DNA of 43,973 nt from UBA5272 sp964393005 (GCA_964393005.1 CAYMRR010000002.1:1-43973), one strand, 5' to 3'; positions 31,741 to 40,303 are shown, counted from the stretch's first letter. The notes: generated by a model from the letters alone, not told the origin. Numbers and translations: made by a program.

Positions 31741-34233
31741 ATGGCAAAAAAAGAAAAGAAAAAAGAGGAAGATTTAAATAATGAAATAGAAAATGAAAAA
31801 TTAGATAGGCATGACAAAATTATTTCTATAGATATTTCTCAAGAAATGAAGAAAAGCTATATAAATTATGCTATGAGCGTGATAACTGACAGAGCTTTGC
31901 CTGATGTTCGAGATGGTTTTAAACCTGTACACAGAAGAATACTTTACTCTATGCATCAAAATGGCTTAACTTCTTCAGCTAGATTTAAAAAATCAGCTAC
32001 AGTAGTTGGAGATGTGCTTGGTAGCTTTCACCCTCATGGTGACTCTTCTGTATATGAAGCCATGGTACAGCTTGCGCAAGATTTTAAAACTCGATATCCA
32101 CTTGTTTGGGGGCAGGGTAACTTTGGCTCTATAGATGGAGATGGTGCAGCTGCATATCGTTATACAGAAGCTAAAATGTCTAGAATCTCTTCTGAGATGT
32201 TAAGAGATATAGAAAAAGATACTGTAGATATGAAGCCAAACTTTGATGGTACAAAAAAAGAGCCTACAGTGCTTCCAGCCGCAGTTCCAAATCTTTTACT
32301 AAATGGGACGCTTGGTATAGCGGTAGGAATGGCAACAAATATTCCTCCTCACAATCTTGGAGAGCTTATTGATGCTACTACTCACCTTATAGATAATAAA
32401 GATGCTACTATAGAATCTCTTTGTGAATTTGTACAAGGTCCAGATTTTCCTACTGGAGGTATTATTTATGGTAAAAATGATATTTTACAAATTTATTCTA
32501 CAGGTAGAGGTGGGGTAGTCACTAGGGGGCATGCTGAAATAGTAGAATTAAAAAATGATAATTATCAAATAGTGATAAGCTCTATACCTTTTCGAGTAGT
32601 AAAATCTACTCTTATAGAAAAAATAGCTGATTTGGTCCGAGCCAAAAAATTAGAAGGTATAAAAGGTCTTCGAGATGAATCTACAAAAGATATTCGTATT
32701 GTTATAGATTTAAAATCTGGAGTAGAGCCACAAAAAGTTTTAAACTATTTATATAAATATACTCAACTAGAAGATACTTTCCATGTAAATCTTGTATGTT
32801 TGGTAGATGGTATTCCACAAACTTTAAATCTAAAAGTAGCTTTAGAAGAATTTATTAAACATAGAAAAGTAATAGTAAGACGTAGAACAGAATTTGATCT
32901 CAAAAAAGCCGAAGCTAGAGAACATATATTGCTTGGTCTTAAAAAAGCTTTAGATCATATAGATGAGATTATTAAGCTTATAAGAAAATCAAAATCTGTA
33001 GAAGAAGCTCATGCTGAACTTATGAAGAAGTTTAAATTTACTCAAGTTCAAGCTCAAGCTATTTTGGATATGAAGCTTCAAAGACTTGCTGGTCTTGAAA
33101 GAAAGAAAATAGAAGATGAGCTTATCTCTATACAAAAGCTTATAGCTGACCTTAAGGCTATTTTAGCAAGTGATAAAAAAATGCTAAAAATTATTAAAGA
33201 TGAGCTTATAGAGATTAGACAGAAATATTCTGACGAAAGAAGAACTAAAGTAATAAAGCATAGAGTAAAAGAATTTAATCCTGAAGATTTGATAGCTGAG
33301 AAAGATGCTGTATTAGTATATACATCTGGCGGATATGTAAAAAGAACAGATCCAGATGAATTTAAAACTCAAAAGAGAGGTGGTGTAGGAGTGGTAGACC
33401 TAAACACTAAAGAAGAAGATTTTATTACTATATCTCTTACCACTAGCACTCATTCAGATCTTTTATTCTTTACAGATAAAGGTAAAGCTTATCAGATAAA
33501 GATGCATGAAATCCCAGAAGGAAGGAGGGCAACTAGAGGTAAGAGTATTATGAATTATTTACAAATAGCAAGTGATGAAAAAGTAACTAGCATATTACCT
33601 ATGCCAAAAGAAATTAAAAAAACTTCTCCATCATTAGCTATGATTACCAAAAATGGTATTATCAAAAAATCTAGCGCAGAATCTTTTAAAGATGTAAGAA
33701 GATCAGGACTTATTGCTATTAAATTAAAAGAAGATGATGTATTGCTCTCAGCCCTTTTTGTAGAGAAAGGTGACGATATTATCATGACTACAATAAATGG
33801 ACAATCTATAAGATTTTCTGAAAAAGATGTAAGAGAGATGGGCAGGACTGCTGGTGGAGTAATTGGAATGAAGCTCGGTAAAAAAGATTTTATAGCCTCT
33901 AGTGATGTTATAAAATCTGAATCTGCTAAAAATGCCAAACTTTTAGTAGCTACAGAAAATGGTTATGGAAAAATGACTAGTCTTACAGAATATAAAACTC
34001 AAGGAAGAGGTGGTTCTGGAATTAAAACAGTAAGTATCACTGAAAAGACAGGTAAGCTTATTGTGGCTAAAGTGGTAGTGGATGAAGAAGCAGAGATTTT
34101 AGCTATTTCTAAAAATTCTCAAGTAATAAAAACTGAATTAAATACTATACCTACTCTTGGAAGAGCAACTCAAGGTGTAAGAATAATGCGGCTTCGAGAT
34201 AAAGATTCTGTAGCAGGTCTTTCTATATTATAA
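31741..34233 (+). CDS. gyrA: DNA gyrase subunit A
   Basis: Cleaves and rejoins DNA during negative supercoiling. The breakage-reunion domain starts at YINYAMSVITDRALPDVRDGFKPVHRRIL; the catalytic tyrosine is Tyr141 in AAYRYTE. The C-terminal beta-pinwheel has repeated blades (for example VLVYTSGGYVKRTDPDEF, LLVATENGYGKMTSL). The GyrA box appears as QKRGGVG, close to the consensus QRRGGKG, favouring gyrase over topoisomerase IV. 830 residues is normal. gyrB is not in the window. Its own promoter and a leader hairpin precede it. Confidence 0.95.
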   Translation: MAKKEKKKEEDLNNEIENEKLDRHDKIISIDISQEMKKSYINYAMSVITDRALPDVRDGFKPVHRRILYSMHQNGLTSSARFKKSATVVGDVLGSFHPHGDSSVYEAMVQLAQDFKTRYPLVWGQGNFGSIDGDGAAAYRYTEAKMSRISSEMLRDIEKDTVDMKPNFDGTKKEPTVLPAAVPNLLLNGTLGIAVGMATNIPPHNLGELIDATTHLIDNKDATIESLCEFVQGPDFPTGGIIYGKNDILQIYSTGRGGVVTRGHAEIVELKNDNYQIVISSIPFRVVKSTLIEKIADLVRAKKLEGIKGLRDESTKDIRIVIDLKSGVEPQKVLNYLYKYTQLEDTFHVNLVCLVDGIPQTLNLKVALEEFIKHRKVIVRRRTEFDLKKAEAREHILLGLKKALDHIDEIIKLIRKSKSVEEAHAELMKKFKFTQVQAQAILDMKLQRLAGLERKKIEDELISIQKLIADLKAILASDKKMLKIIKDELIEIRQKYSDERRTKVIKHRVKEFNPEDLIAEKDAVLVYTSGGYVKRTDPDEFKTQKRGGVGVVDLNTKEEDFITISLTTSTHSDLLFFTDKGKAYQIKMHEIPEGRRATRGKSIMNYLQIASDEKVTSILPMPKEIKKTSPSLAMITKNGIIKKSSAESFKDVRRSGLIAIKLKEDDVLLSALFVEKGDDIIMTTINGQSIRFSEKDVREMGRTAGGVIGMKLGKKDFIASSDVIKSESAKNAKLLVATENGYGKMTSLTEYKTQGRGGSGIKTVSITEKTGKLIVAKVVVDEEAEILAISKNSQVIKTELNTIPTLGRATQGVRIMRLRDKDSVAGLSIL

Positions 34234-34271
34234 AAATTAGACTAACTAAATCTTTTTTAAAAATTTCCTCA

Positions 34272-34280
34272 TGATATACT
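34272..34280 (+). promoter_or_regulatory. Extended -10 promoter of the methyltransferase
   Basis: TGATATACT, 21 bases before ATG 34302. Confidence 0.5.
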
Positions 34281-34301
34281 GAATATATATTAAATAAATA
34301 T

Positions 34302-34820
34302 ATGTTTATATCACCTGAGCAAATAATAGATAATTTAAACTTAAAACAAGGCGATACAGTAGCAGATTTTGGATGTGGGGCTGGGGCTTATGTATTTGCA
34401 GCTTCAGAAAAAGTAGGGGATACTGGAAAGGTTTTAGCTGTAGACTTAGATGAAGCCATACTGGAGAAAATTAAGAGAGAGTCAGAAAAAAAAGGAAATG
34501 TAAACATTAAGACTATTTTAGCTAATGTGGAAAATGTTGTACCAATAGAAAATTTTTCTTGTGATGTTATTATTCTTTCCAACCTTTTATCATTAGTAAA
34601 AAATATAGACAATATTTTGAATCAGGTAAAAAAATATTTGAAGCCAGAAGGATATATTTTGGTAGTAGATTGGAAAAATTCGGATTCTCCTTTAGTCAAA
34701 TTAAGACCAGCTATACTAGATGAAGAAAAAGCGGTAGCTATTTTAGCTAAAAATGATTTTTCAGTAAAAAAACACTTTCCTGCAGGAGAGTATCATTATG
34801 CTTTTACGGCCTCTCTATAG
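34302..34820 (+). CDS. Class I SAM-dependent methyltransferase
   Basis: 172 residues with a Rossmann methyltransferase core: motif I VADFGCGAGAYVFAAS (residues 20-35), an acidic end of strand 2 (VLAVDLDEAIL), then NVENVVPIENFSCDVIILSNLLSLV and YLKPEGYILVVDW as motifs for strands 4 and 5. The pattern resembles UbiE/MenG-like or small-molecule methyltransferases, but the substrate is unknown. It has its own promoter and stands between gyrA and the envelope cluster. Confidence 0.8.
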   Translation: MFISPEQIIDNLNLKQGDTVADFGCGAGAYVFAASEKVGDTGKVLAVDLDEAILEKIKRESEKKGNVNIKTILANVENVVPIENFSCDVIILSNLLSLVKNIDNILNQVKKYLKPEGYILVVDWKNSDSPLVKLRPAILDEEKAVAILAKNDFSVKKHFPAGEYHYAFTASL

Positions 34821-34854
34821 TTTCAAGTTAAAAAGAATTAAAAAGTTTTTGTTA

Positions 34855-34863
34855 TGTTATAAT
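34855..34863 (+). promoter_or_regulatory. Extended -10 promoter of the solute-binding protein operon
   Basis: TGTTATAAT, 8 bases before ATG 34872, predicting a nearly leaderless transcript. Confidence 0.5.
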
Positions 34864-34871
34864 TTTTATAT

Positions 34872-36224
34872 ATGAATTTTCAAAAATTTCTTAATTTTAA
34901 AAATATATTATTGGGGGCTGGTATTTTTGTAATGCTTATTGCTATAGCTAGTTTTTCTGGGAAATTACCAATTTTTAACTCTTCTTCTCAAAAGCTTAAA
35001 GGCAATGTTTATATTTGGGGCACCATACCTCGTAATAATATTTCTCAATATATTTCAGATTTTTATAAAGAAACTGAAGGACTAAATCTCATCTATACAG
35101 AAATAAGATATGAAGATTTTAATAGCAAACTCACTTCAGCTTTAGCTGATGGTGTAGCACCAGATCTTATATTAGTGCCGATAGATATTTTATTTGCTAA
35201 TGCTAATAGGCTTTATCCTTTATCTTTTCAATCTTTTTCAGAATCAAGTTTTAGAAACACTTATGTAGATTCTGCTTCTATTTTAATAGATTCTTTAATA
35301 GAAGGATATTTAGGACTCCCAGTTTCTGTAGATCCTTTGGTTTTGTTTTACAATAGAGATATTCTTTCTACTAATGGATTTTCTGATCCTCCTAAAACTT
35401 GGGCTGATTTTTATCATTATGAAGATAAAATTACTAAAATAAAAGATGGAAATATTACCATGTCTACCATAGCTTTTGGGACATATGATAATATTCCCCA
35501 TATTACTGATATTTTACTAGCTATGATTTTCCAGCAGGGAGAAATACCAGTTTCTAGACAGCAAAATTTTGATGTTAATGGTGACTATTATTCTAGCTAT
35601 ATTGTAAATGTAGACAATATTAGCGAAACTACAGGTTTGTCTCCTTTAAATTCAGCTTTAGCTTTTACTAAAGATTTTTCAGATACACAAAAGTCTACAT
35701 ATAATTGGAGTGCCAGATCTACAAGTGCTAGAGAACAATTTATAGCTGGAAATTTAGCATTTTATATAGGGTTTGCTAGCGAAGCCTATTATATAAAATT
35801 AGCTAATCAAAAACTTTATTTTGATTATACATATTTACCTCAAGTAGAGGGAAGCCAAGTTTCAGCTACTTATGCCAATTTGTATGCAGTTTCCATGCTA
35901 CGTACTACTCCAAATATAAATTTAGCTTATCCAACAATGATAACTCTTTCTACTGGACCTTTAGCTGATAATTTAGCCTATGCTATAGGTGGACTTTCTC
36001 CTCTTAAAACTAGCATAGCTTACAATATATCTTATGGAGATCAGAGATCTGAAATTTTTGGAAACAGTGTGCTCATCTCTAAAACTTTTTATGATTTACA
36101 TAGAAGCACTCTAGAAGATTTAATGAGAGAAGCTATAAGACAAATATATAATGGAGAAAAGAGCACAGTAGAAGCTAGTCATATTTTTACTGAAGCTTTA
36201 CAGGATGCTTATAATACAAAATAA
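34872..36224 (+). CDS. Extracellular solute-binding protein, family 1-like, membrane-anchored
   Basis: 450 residues. One N-terminal membrane helix (11-29) without a lipobox cysteine, so it is probably anchored by an uncleaved helix. The fold follows sugar-type ABC binding proteins: GNVYIWGTIPRNNISQYISDFYKE, ADGVAPDLILVPIDIL, LGLPVSVDPLVLFYNRDIL, PPKTWADFYHYEDKI and a late AREQFIAGNLAFYIGFASEA. No ABC permease or ATPase lies nearby, which is common for these genes in CPR. The next gene starts 2 bp after its stop, so the two are translationally coupled, linking it to the small membrane-protein cluster. Confidence 0.8.
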   Translation: MNFQKFLNFKNILLGAGIFVMLIAIASFSGKLPIFNSSSQKLKGNVYIWGTIPRNNISQYISDFYKETEGLNLIYTEIRYEDFNSKLTSALADGVAPDLILVPIDILFANANRLYPLSFQSFSESSFRNTYVDSASILIDSLIEGYLGLPVSVDPLVLFYNRDILSTNGFSDPPKTWADFYHYEDKITKIKDGNITMSTIAFGTYDNIPHITDILLAMIFQQGEIPVSRQQNFDVNGDYYSSYIVNVDNISETTGLSPLNSALAFTKDFSDTQKSTYNWSARSTSAREQFIAGNLAFYIGFASEAYYIKLANQKLYFDYTYLPQVEGSQVSATYANLYAVSMLRTTPNINLAYPTMITLSTGPLADNLAYAIGGLSPLKTSIAYNISYGDQRSEIFGNSVLISKTFYDLHRSTLEDLMREAIRQIYNGEKSTVEASHIFTEALQDAYNTK

Positions 36225-36226
36225 TT

Positions 36227-37105
36227 ATGAAAAAAAATAGAAAATTTTTAAAAATATTACCAATCTTATTAGTTTTTATTTTTATTATAGGATTTGCAGT
36301 AATAAAAAATACTTCTGCCCAAATAGATGAAGGGTTTGGAGTTGGTTTGGTGGATAATATAGAAAGTTTGAATGCTGAAGGTAGAGGGCTTATAAATTGT
36401 GATCCTTACTCTACAGACCCTAATTTGCAATGCAATATGAAGAATGCGCTCAATTTATTAAAATCTCTTTCCAAATTAGCTCTTTATTTAGTAATAATTA
36501 TATTATTTGTAGTATTAGTAACTTCTGGAATAGGTTATCTCTTTAATAAAACTAAATCAGACTATCTTACTAAAATGAAAAAATATATAACCAATGCTGT
36601 AATATCTTTAGGTATAATAGTCCTAGCTATAGGACTAACTCTCGGCATATTGGCAGCTACAGGATTTAATTCAGAAATAATGGATAAGCTTAAAGCTATA
36701 CTAGTAAATAATGACATAACTTTAATAAGTAAAGCTTCAGCTCAATCTTTTTCTGATGTAAGTACAATAGGTAAAGGTTTTTATATTAATTTATTTCCAG
36801 GAGAATCATTAGGTACAATACTTCTTAAATTAATAAGAGTTACTATAGTATATATAGTAGCCCCACTTTCAGTAGTAGCAGTTATTTATACAGGGTTTTT
36901 ATTTGTTAAAGCTCAAGGAAAGTCTAATGAATTGATAAAAGCTAAAGATTTTGCTACTAAAGTAGCTATTGTTATCGGGATATCAGCCGCTGCTATAATT
37001 ATTGTTACTACAGTATTAAATACATTAGAAAGAATAGAAACTAAGGTAAAAGAAAGAACTTCTTTACAATACAGTTCGCCTATTAAAGTATTAGTCAAAA
37101 AATAA
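36227..37105 (+). CDS. Exported membrane protein made of two VirB2/TrbC-like two-helix units (hypothetical)
   Basis: 292 residues. A signal peptide (1-31, NTSAQ) is followed by unit 1: a small Cys-bearing segment (INCDPYSTDPNLQCN, perhaps a disulfide), helix 82-106, a charged loop NKTKSDYLTKMKKY, and helix 122-145. A second AxA-like site KASAQSF (169-175) precedes unit 2: helix 203-228, loop KAQGKSNELIKAKDFATK, and helix 244-266. Each unit has the two-helix layout with a short basic loop of pilin-like VirB2/TrbC proteins. The repetition suggests an internal duplication, possibly processed at both sites. It is coupled to the solute-binding protein gene. Confidence 0.6.
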   Translation: MKKNRKFLKILPILLVFIFIIGFAVIKNTSAQIDEGFGVGLVDNIESLNAEGRGLINCDPYSTDPNLQCNMKNALNLLKSLSKLALYLVIIILFVVLVTSGIGYLFNKTKSDYLTKMKKYITNAVISLGIIVLAIGLTLGILAATGFNSEIMDKLKAILVNNDITLISKASAQSFSDVSTIGKGFYINLFPGESLGTILLKLIRVTIVYIVAPLSVVAVIYTGFLFVKAQGKSNELIKAKDFATKVAIVIGISAAAIIIVTTVLNTLERIETKVKERTSLQYSSPIKVLVKK

Positions 37106-37118
37106 GTTAATTTTTCCA

Positions 37119-37127
37119 TGGTATAAT
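37119..37127 (+). promoter_or_regulatory. Extended -10 promoter of the 37153-38231 gene pair
   Basis: TGGTATAAT, 25 bases before ATG 37153. Confidence 0.5.
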
Positions 37128-37152
37128 TTTAAAATAGAAGAATATTAAAATT

Positions 37153-38226
37153 ATGCTTAAAAAACACCTTCATAAAATATTAAAACTTGTTTTTATTTTT
37201 GTCTTTTCTTATTTTATTAATATTAAATATATATTTGCTCAAACATTTCAACCTGTCAAAACTCCTTCTTTTACCGAAATAGGCAGAATGATAAATAGCT
37301 TTAATAGTAATATTCTACAAAACTCGGTATTACTTTTAAGTGCTTTGGCTTTAGTGGTTTTTTTATTTAGCTTGGTTAGTTTTTTAGTTAAAAGAGCTAA
37401 GGGAGATACTCAAAGCCTTAAAAACAATAAAGAAGCAATGCTTTGGGGGCTTATAGCTTTATTTGTTTTAGTTTCCGTTTGGGGAATAATACGTTTTGCT
37501 CAAGATATGATAGGTATATCTGGAGATAACAATATCAATCTTCCAAGAATTTGTATAGGAGATAATTGTGGTCAACAAGCTTCTCAAAACCCAGCTTCAG
37601 GGGTAGGTGGAAATCAAAATGGAGAAGGTTTTAATGACAAAGGTGGTTCTGCTCCAAAAGTTGATGAGGGAGCAGTTAGTTATTCTGCTAGCTCTGTATT
37701 AAGTTGGACACCTTCTATGAAGGTAGGCAGCTCTAACAATAAGAGTTCTGAAGTAAAAGAGTTGCAGCAAATATTAAAAGATAAAACAGGAGCTTCTATA
37801 CCAGTAGATGGTATCTTTGGTAAAGAGACAGAGGCTGCTCTCAAAAGTTTTCAATCAGCCAATGGTATGGTGGCAGATGGAGAAGTGGGTCCTACTGTAA
37901 GATCTTTTTTTGCATATATCTATTTAGGATATTATGACTCTAGCAATAGTCTTATAGAAGATGCTATTAGTGATTGGCCAGAATATGTTACCCAAGATGT
38001 TTTTCCGACTACAAAACAATCAGAAATATTGCAAGCAATGCTTTTGCAAGAAGGATGTTATGGGGCAGGTGGTAATACTGATGTACCGGGAGTATTTGGT
38101 ACAAACTCTATACTTGCTTTAAACAGATTTCAAGAAAATAATTCTTTACTTATAACAAAAACACCAGCTTTAAATCAGGCCACCAAAGCTGCTCTAATGT
38201 CTTCTCAAACATATAGTTGTAAATAA
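37153..38226 (+). CDS. Exported two-helix protein with two peptidoglycan-binding-like domains
   Basis: 357 residues. A signal peptide (1-30, IFAQ), two membrane helices (56-80 and 96-118) with a Lys-rich loop, and the cluster signature MLWGLIALFVLVSVWGIIRF at the second helix. A Gly/Asn/Ser linker leads to a PG_binding_1-type domain (about 201-254: VKELQQILKD...VDGIFGKETEAALKSFQ) and a second, more divergent copy (about 290-347: LQAMLLQEGCYG...VFGTNSILALNRFQ). This puts a wall-binding head on a membrane anchor. It is co-transcribed with the paralogue that starts 4 bp downstream. Confidence 0.75.
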   Translation: MLKKHLHKILKLVFIFVFSYFINIKYIFAQTFQPVKTPSFTEIGRMINSFNSNILQNSVLLLSALALVVFLFSLVSFLVKRAKGDTQSLKNNKEAMLWGLIALFVLVSVWGIIRFAQDMIGISGDNNINLPRICIGDNCGQQASQNPASGVGGNQNGEGFNDKGGSAPKVDEGAVSYSASSVLSWTPSMKVGSSNNKSSEVKELQQILKDKTGASIPVDGIFGKETEAALKSFQSANGMVADGEVGPTVRSFFAYIYLGYYDSSNSLIEDAISDWPEYVTQDVFPTTKQSEILQAMLLQEGCYGAGGNTDVPGVFGTNSILALNRFQENNSLLITKTPALNQATKAALMSSQTYSCK

Positions 38227-38230
38227 AAAT

Positions 38231-39202
38231 ATGAAAAAAGTATACAGTATTTTAATATTATTAAGTTTTACCCTATTTTTAGGTGCTAGATCTGTTTATG
38301 CAGAAACAGGTAAATCTTTTAAAGAATTAGCTGAAAATATCACAAACAATTTTTTACTTACAGGAGCTACTCTTATAATGACAGCTGCTTTCGCTTTTTT
38401 CTTTTTTGGTCTTGTAGTATTTATTTATGGTAGAGCTACAGGTAAAGGCACTTTAGACGATCTTAAAAAAGGACAAAAATTTATGCTTTGGGGTCTTATT
38501 GCATTGTTTATAATGGTATCTATTTGGGGTATAATTCGCTTATCTCAAGAACTTCTAGGAATAGATGGAGGAGATATGAATATTCAACCTGTAAGAATAG
38601 TTATGAATAATCCTCAGTCTACTAACAATAGTGAAGGAGGGGGAAATGCTCCAAAAACAGAAAACAATAATAACCCTCAAGGATCTTTTAGTAAATTAGA
38701 AGGAGAGGAATGTACAGGATTACCTGGACTTGAGAGTGAGTGTGCTGCTAATATGTTTTGTAGAGATAGCAATAATAAACCAGTAGCTGCTGGAGAAAAA
38801 GGAACTTGTCAAAAAGAAGAAGTGGCAGCTCCAAAAATTCTATTATCTCCAGGTATGCCATTTCCTGGCAATACTTCAGAAGAAAGAAAAAAATCAGGAG
38901 AAGAGCTTTTTGCAGCTTTAAGACAAAATTCTTGCATACCTAAAAGTATATTAGATTCTAATATAGGGTTTGGAGAAACCTACGAAGAATGGATAGTATC
39001 TTTGGTAAAAGCTTTTCAAAAATCTCAAAATATACCAACCACAGGTATTATGCGTGAAGGAGATGCTACAGCCCAAGCTTTGAGTAGTTCAAATATGAGA
39101 GGTTGCTATGTTTGTAATAGAGATAGTCAGTGTACAGATAATCAAGATAGGTGTTATTTAGGAAGTGAAGTGATTTGGGGAGTTTGTGTGCCTATAAATT
39201 AG
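38231..39202 (+). CDS. Exported two-helix protein with cysteine-rich and wall-binding-like C-terminus
   Basis: 323 residues. A signal peptide (1-25, VYAE), helices at 43-67 and 85-106, and the cluster signature MLWGLIALFIMVSIWGIIRLSQE. After an Asn-rich linker comes a six-cysteine-type segment (EECTGLPGLESECAANMFC...GTC), then a degenerate peptidoglycan-binding-like stretch (WIVSLVKAFQKSQNIPTTGIM) and a second Cys cluster at the end (MRGCYVCNRDSQCTDNQDRC...GVC). The many cysteines imply extracellular disulfides, hence oxidative folding outside the cell. Paralogue and co-transcribed partner of the preceding gene. Confidence 0.7.
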   Translation: MKKVYSILILLSFTLFLGARSVYAETGKSFKELAENITNNFLLTGATLIMTAAFAFFFFGLVVFIYGRATGKGTLDDLKKGQKFMLWGLIALFIMVSIWGIIRLSQELLGIDGGDMNIQPVRIVMNNPQSTNNSEGGGNAPKTENNNNPQGSFSKLEGEECTGLPGLESECAANMFCRDSNNKPVAAGEKGTCQKEEVAAPKILLSPGMPFPGNTSEERKKSGEELFAALRQNSCIPKSILDSNIGFGETYEEWIVSLVKAFQKSQNIPTTGIMREGDATAQALSSSNMRGCYVCNRDSQCTDNQDRCYLGSEVIWGVCVPIN

Positions 39203-39242
39203 GTTTAAAAATGAGCTTTTAATACCAAGGCTTTTTTGCCTA

Positions 39243-39275
39243 TTGACAAATATTTTGTTTCGTGTATGATATACT
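39243..39275 (+). promoter_or_regulatory. Strong promoter of the 39321 gene
   Basis: Consensus -35 TTGACA (39243-39248), 16-bp spacer, TATGAT (39265-39270) overlapping the extended -10 TGATATACT (39267-39275). The best -35 match in the window. Confidence 0.7.
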
Positions 39276-39306
39276 TAGGAAAGTAAACGTTCATTTTTAA
39301 TTTAGA

Positions 39307-39315
39307 AAAGGAGGT
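39307..39315 (+). promoter_or_regulatory. Strong Shine-Dalgarno site
   Basis: AAAGGAGGT ends 5 bases before ATG 39321. It is the only near-perfect ribosome binding site seen here; other genes have AT-rich upstream sequence. Confidence 0.8.
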
Positions 39316-39320
39316 AAGTT

Positions 39321-39614
39321 ATGGCTGACAATGAAAAAAAAATTCCTTGGGGTAAGCTGATAGTAGGAGCCATCCTTCTTATGATGGCGCCATCCATTAT
39401 TGGATGGGTAACCAATCAATTACTTGCCGCATCATATGCAGCACAAGGGGGCTTCTTCCAAATGGGAGAAGCATTAAGAGGGCTACTCCAGGCGACAATT
39501 CGCCTAGGGGTTAACGTGCTAATTTTTATTGCTGCCATTATGGGCTTAGGTCTAGGAGCAAAAAAAATGTTTGCCGCATTTAAAAAAGCTGGTAATACTG
39601 GTGGCACCCCTTAA
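39321..39614 (+). CDS. Small membrane protein, probably abundant (pilin-like candidate, hypothetical)
   Basis: 97 residues with no classical signal peptide. Two hydrophobic segments (about 13-34 and 61-79) flank a Gly/Ala/Gln-rich middle (AASYAAQGGFFQMGEALRGL), and the tail is basic (KKMFAAFKKAGNTGG). The second helix GVNVLIFIAAIMGLGLGAKKMF has the Gly-rich look of VirB2-type pilins. It lacks the LWGIIALF signature of its neighbours. GC is about 44% by hand count against about 30% around it, with codons such as GCC, ATC and GGC. Strong promoter, strong ribosome site and a structured 3' element all indicate high expression or a different origin. Confidence 0.65.
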   Translation: MADNEKKIPWGKLIVGAILLMMAPSIIGWVTNQLLAASYAAQGGFFQMGEALRGLLQATIRLGVNVLIFIAAIMGLGLGAKKMFAAFKKAGNTGGTP

Positions 39615-39620
39615 TAATAA

Positions 39621-39729
39621 AGTCGTTAATAATCCATTTCTTTATATTTTAATTTGTATGTCGTCGTTATTTTACACTGACGATATCAAAATAGATATAA
39701 GAAGTGTCGATATTAACGGCTTTTTTTTA
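39621..39729 (+). ncRNA. Structured 3' RNA element, terminator or small RNA
   Basis: AGTCGTTAATA (39621-39631) pairs with TATTAACGGCT (39711-39721, one G-T), enclosing 79 bases. Inside, TCGTC/GACGA and partial CTTTATAT/ATATAAG pairings extend a rod. Eight Ts follow. An ordinary terminator would be much shorter, so this may be a 3'-UTR-derived small RNA or a protective 3' end. Confidence 0.5.
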
Positions 39730-39761
39730 TTGTCCAATTATTTTTACTGTGAATAAAATGC

Positions 39762-39788
39762 TTGCAAAAAGGTTTTTAATGATATAAT
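39762..39788 (+). promoter_or_regulatory. Promoter of the 39846 gene
   Basis: TTGCAA (39762-39767), 15-bp spacer, TATAAT (39783-39788) within extended TGATATAAT. Confidence 0.5.
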
Positions 39789-39845
39789 TTTAATATAGAT
39801 TATATTAGTCAGATAATCTTTATATATAAATTTATTTAAATAGTT

Positions 39846-40256
39846 ATGAAAAAAATTATTTCAATTTTTACAACATTTGTTTTATGGACTTCTAGTGTAG
39901 CTGTTTTTGCACAAATTCGACCAACAGCTGGAGTTCAACCTGGTAATTATACTTTTGATTTTGGTTTTATTACAAGATTTTTAGGTCAGTCTAGAGGTAT
40001 TATAGGAATGCTTCCTGCTATGCTTATGGGTGTAGCGGTGGTAGTATTTTTCTTCTTCTTGATAAAATACTTAATGTTCGGGAAAAATGACCCTAAAGAA
40101 AAACAAAAAGCTTTACATGGTATGATGTATTCTTTAATTGCTATCTTTATAATGGTGGCTCTTTGGGGTATTATTGCTTTTGCTACAGATACTTTAGGAA
40201 TTAATACTAATGTAGAGGTGGTAGCACCTATGATACCTAGAATTCCAATGCAATAG
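39846..40256 (+). CDS. Exported two-helix VirB2/TrbC-like protein (hypothetical)
   Basis: 136 residues. A signal peptide (1-22, VFAQ), a short exported segment, then helices at 55-78 and 94-115 joined by the charged loop FGKNDPKEKQKALHG. The second helix carries the cluster signature as YSLIAIFIMVALWGIIAFATDTLGI, matching the proteins at 37153 and 38231, but there is no C-terminal extension. This is probably the minimal form of the family. It has its own promoter and a strong terminator, so it is a single-gene unit. Confidence 0.7.
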   Translation: MKKIISIFTTFVLWTSSVAVFAQIRPTAGVQPGNYTFDFGFITRFLGQSRGIIGMLPAMLMGVAVVVFFFFLIKYLMFGKNDPKEKQKALHGMMYSLIAIFIMVALWGIIAFATDTLGINTNVEVVAPMIPRIPMQ

Positions 40257-40303
40257 GAATGAATATTGAAAATAAAATAACTTACAAAATATAAAGGTTA
40301 TCT

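Noticed and set aside
39571..39756. Plus-strand reading frame overlapping the end of the 97-residue gene
   Set aside because: It lies across the structured 3' element and terminator, lacks a ribosome site or promoter, and its protein has no recognisable pattern.
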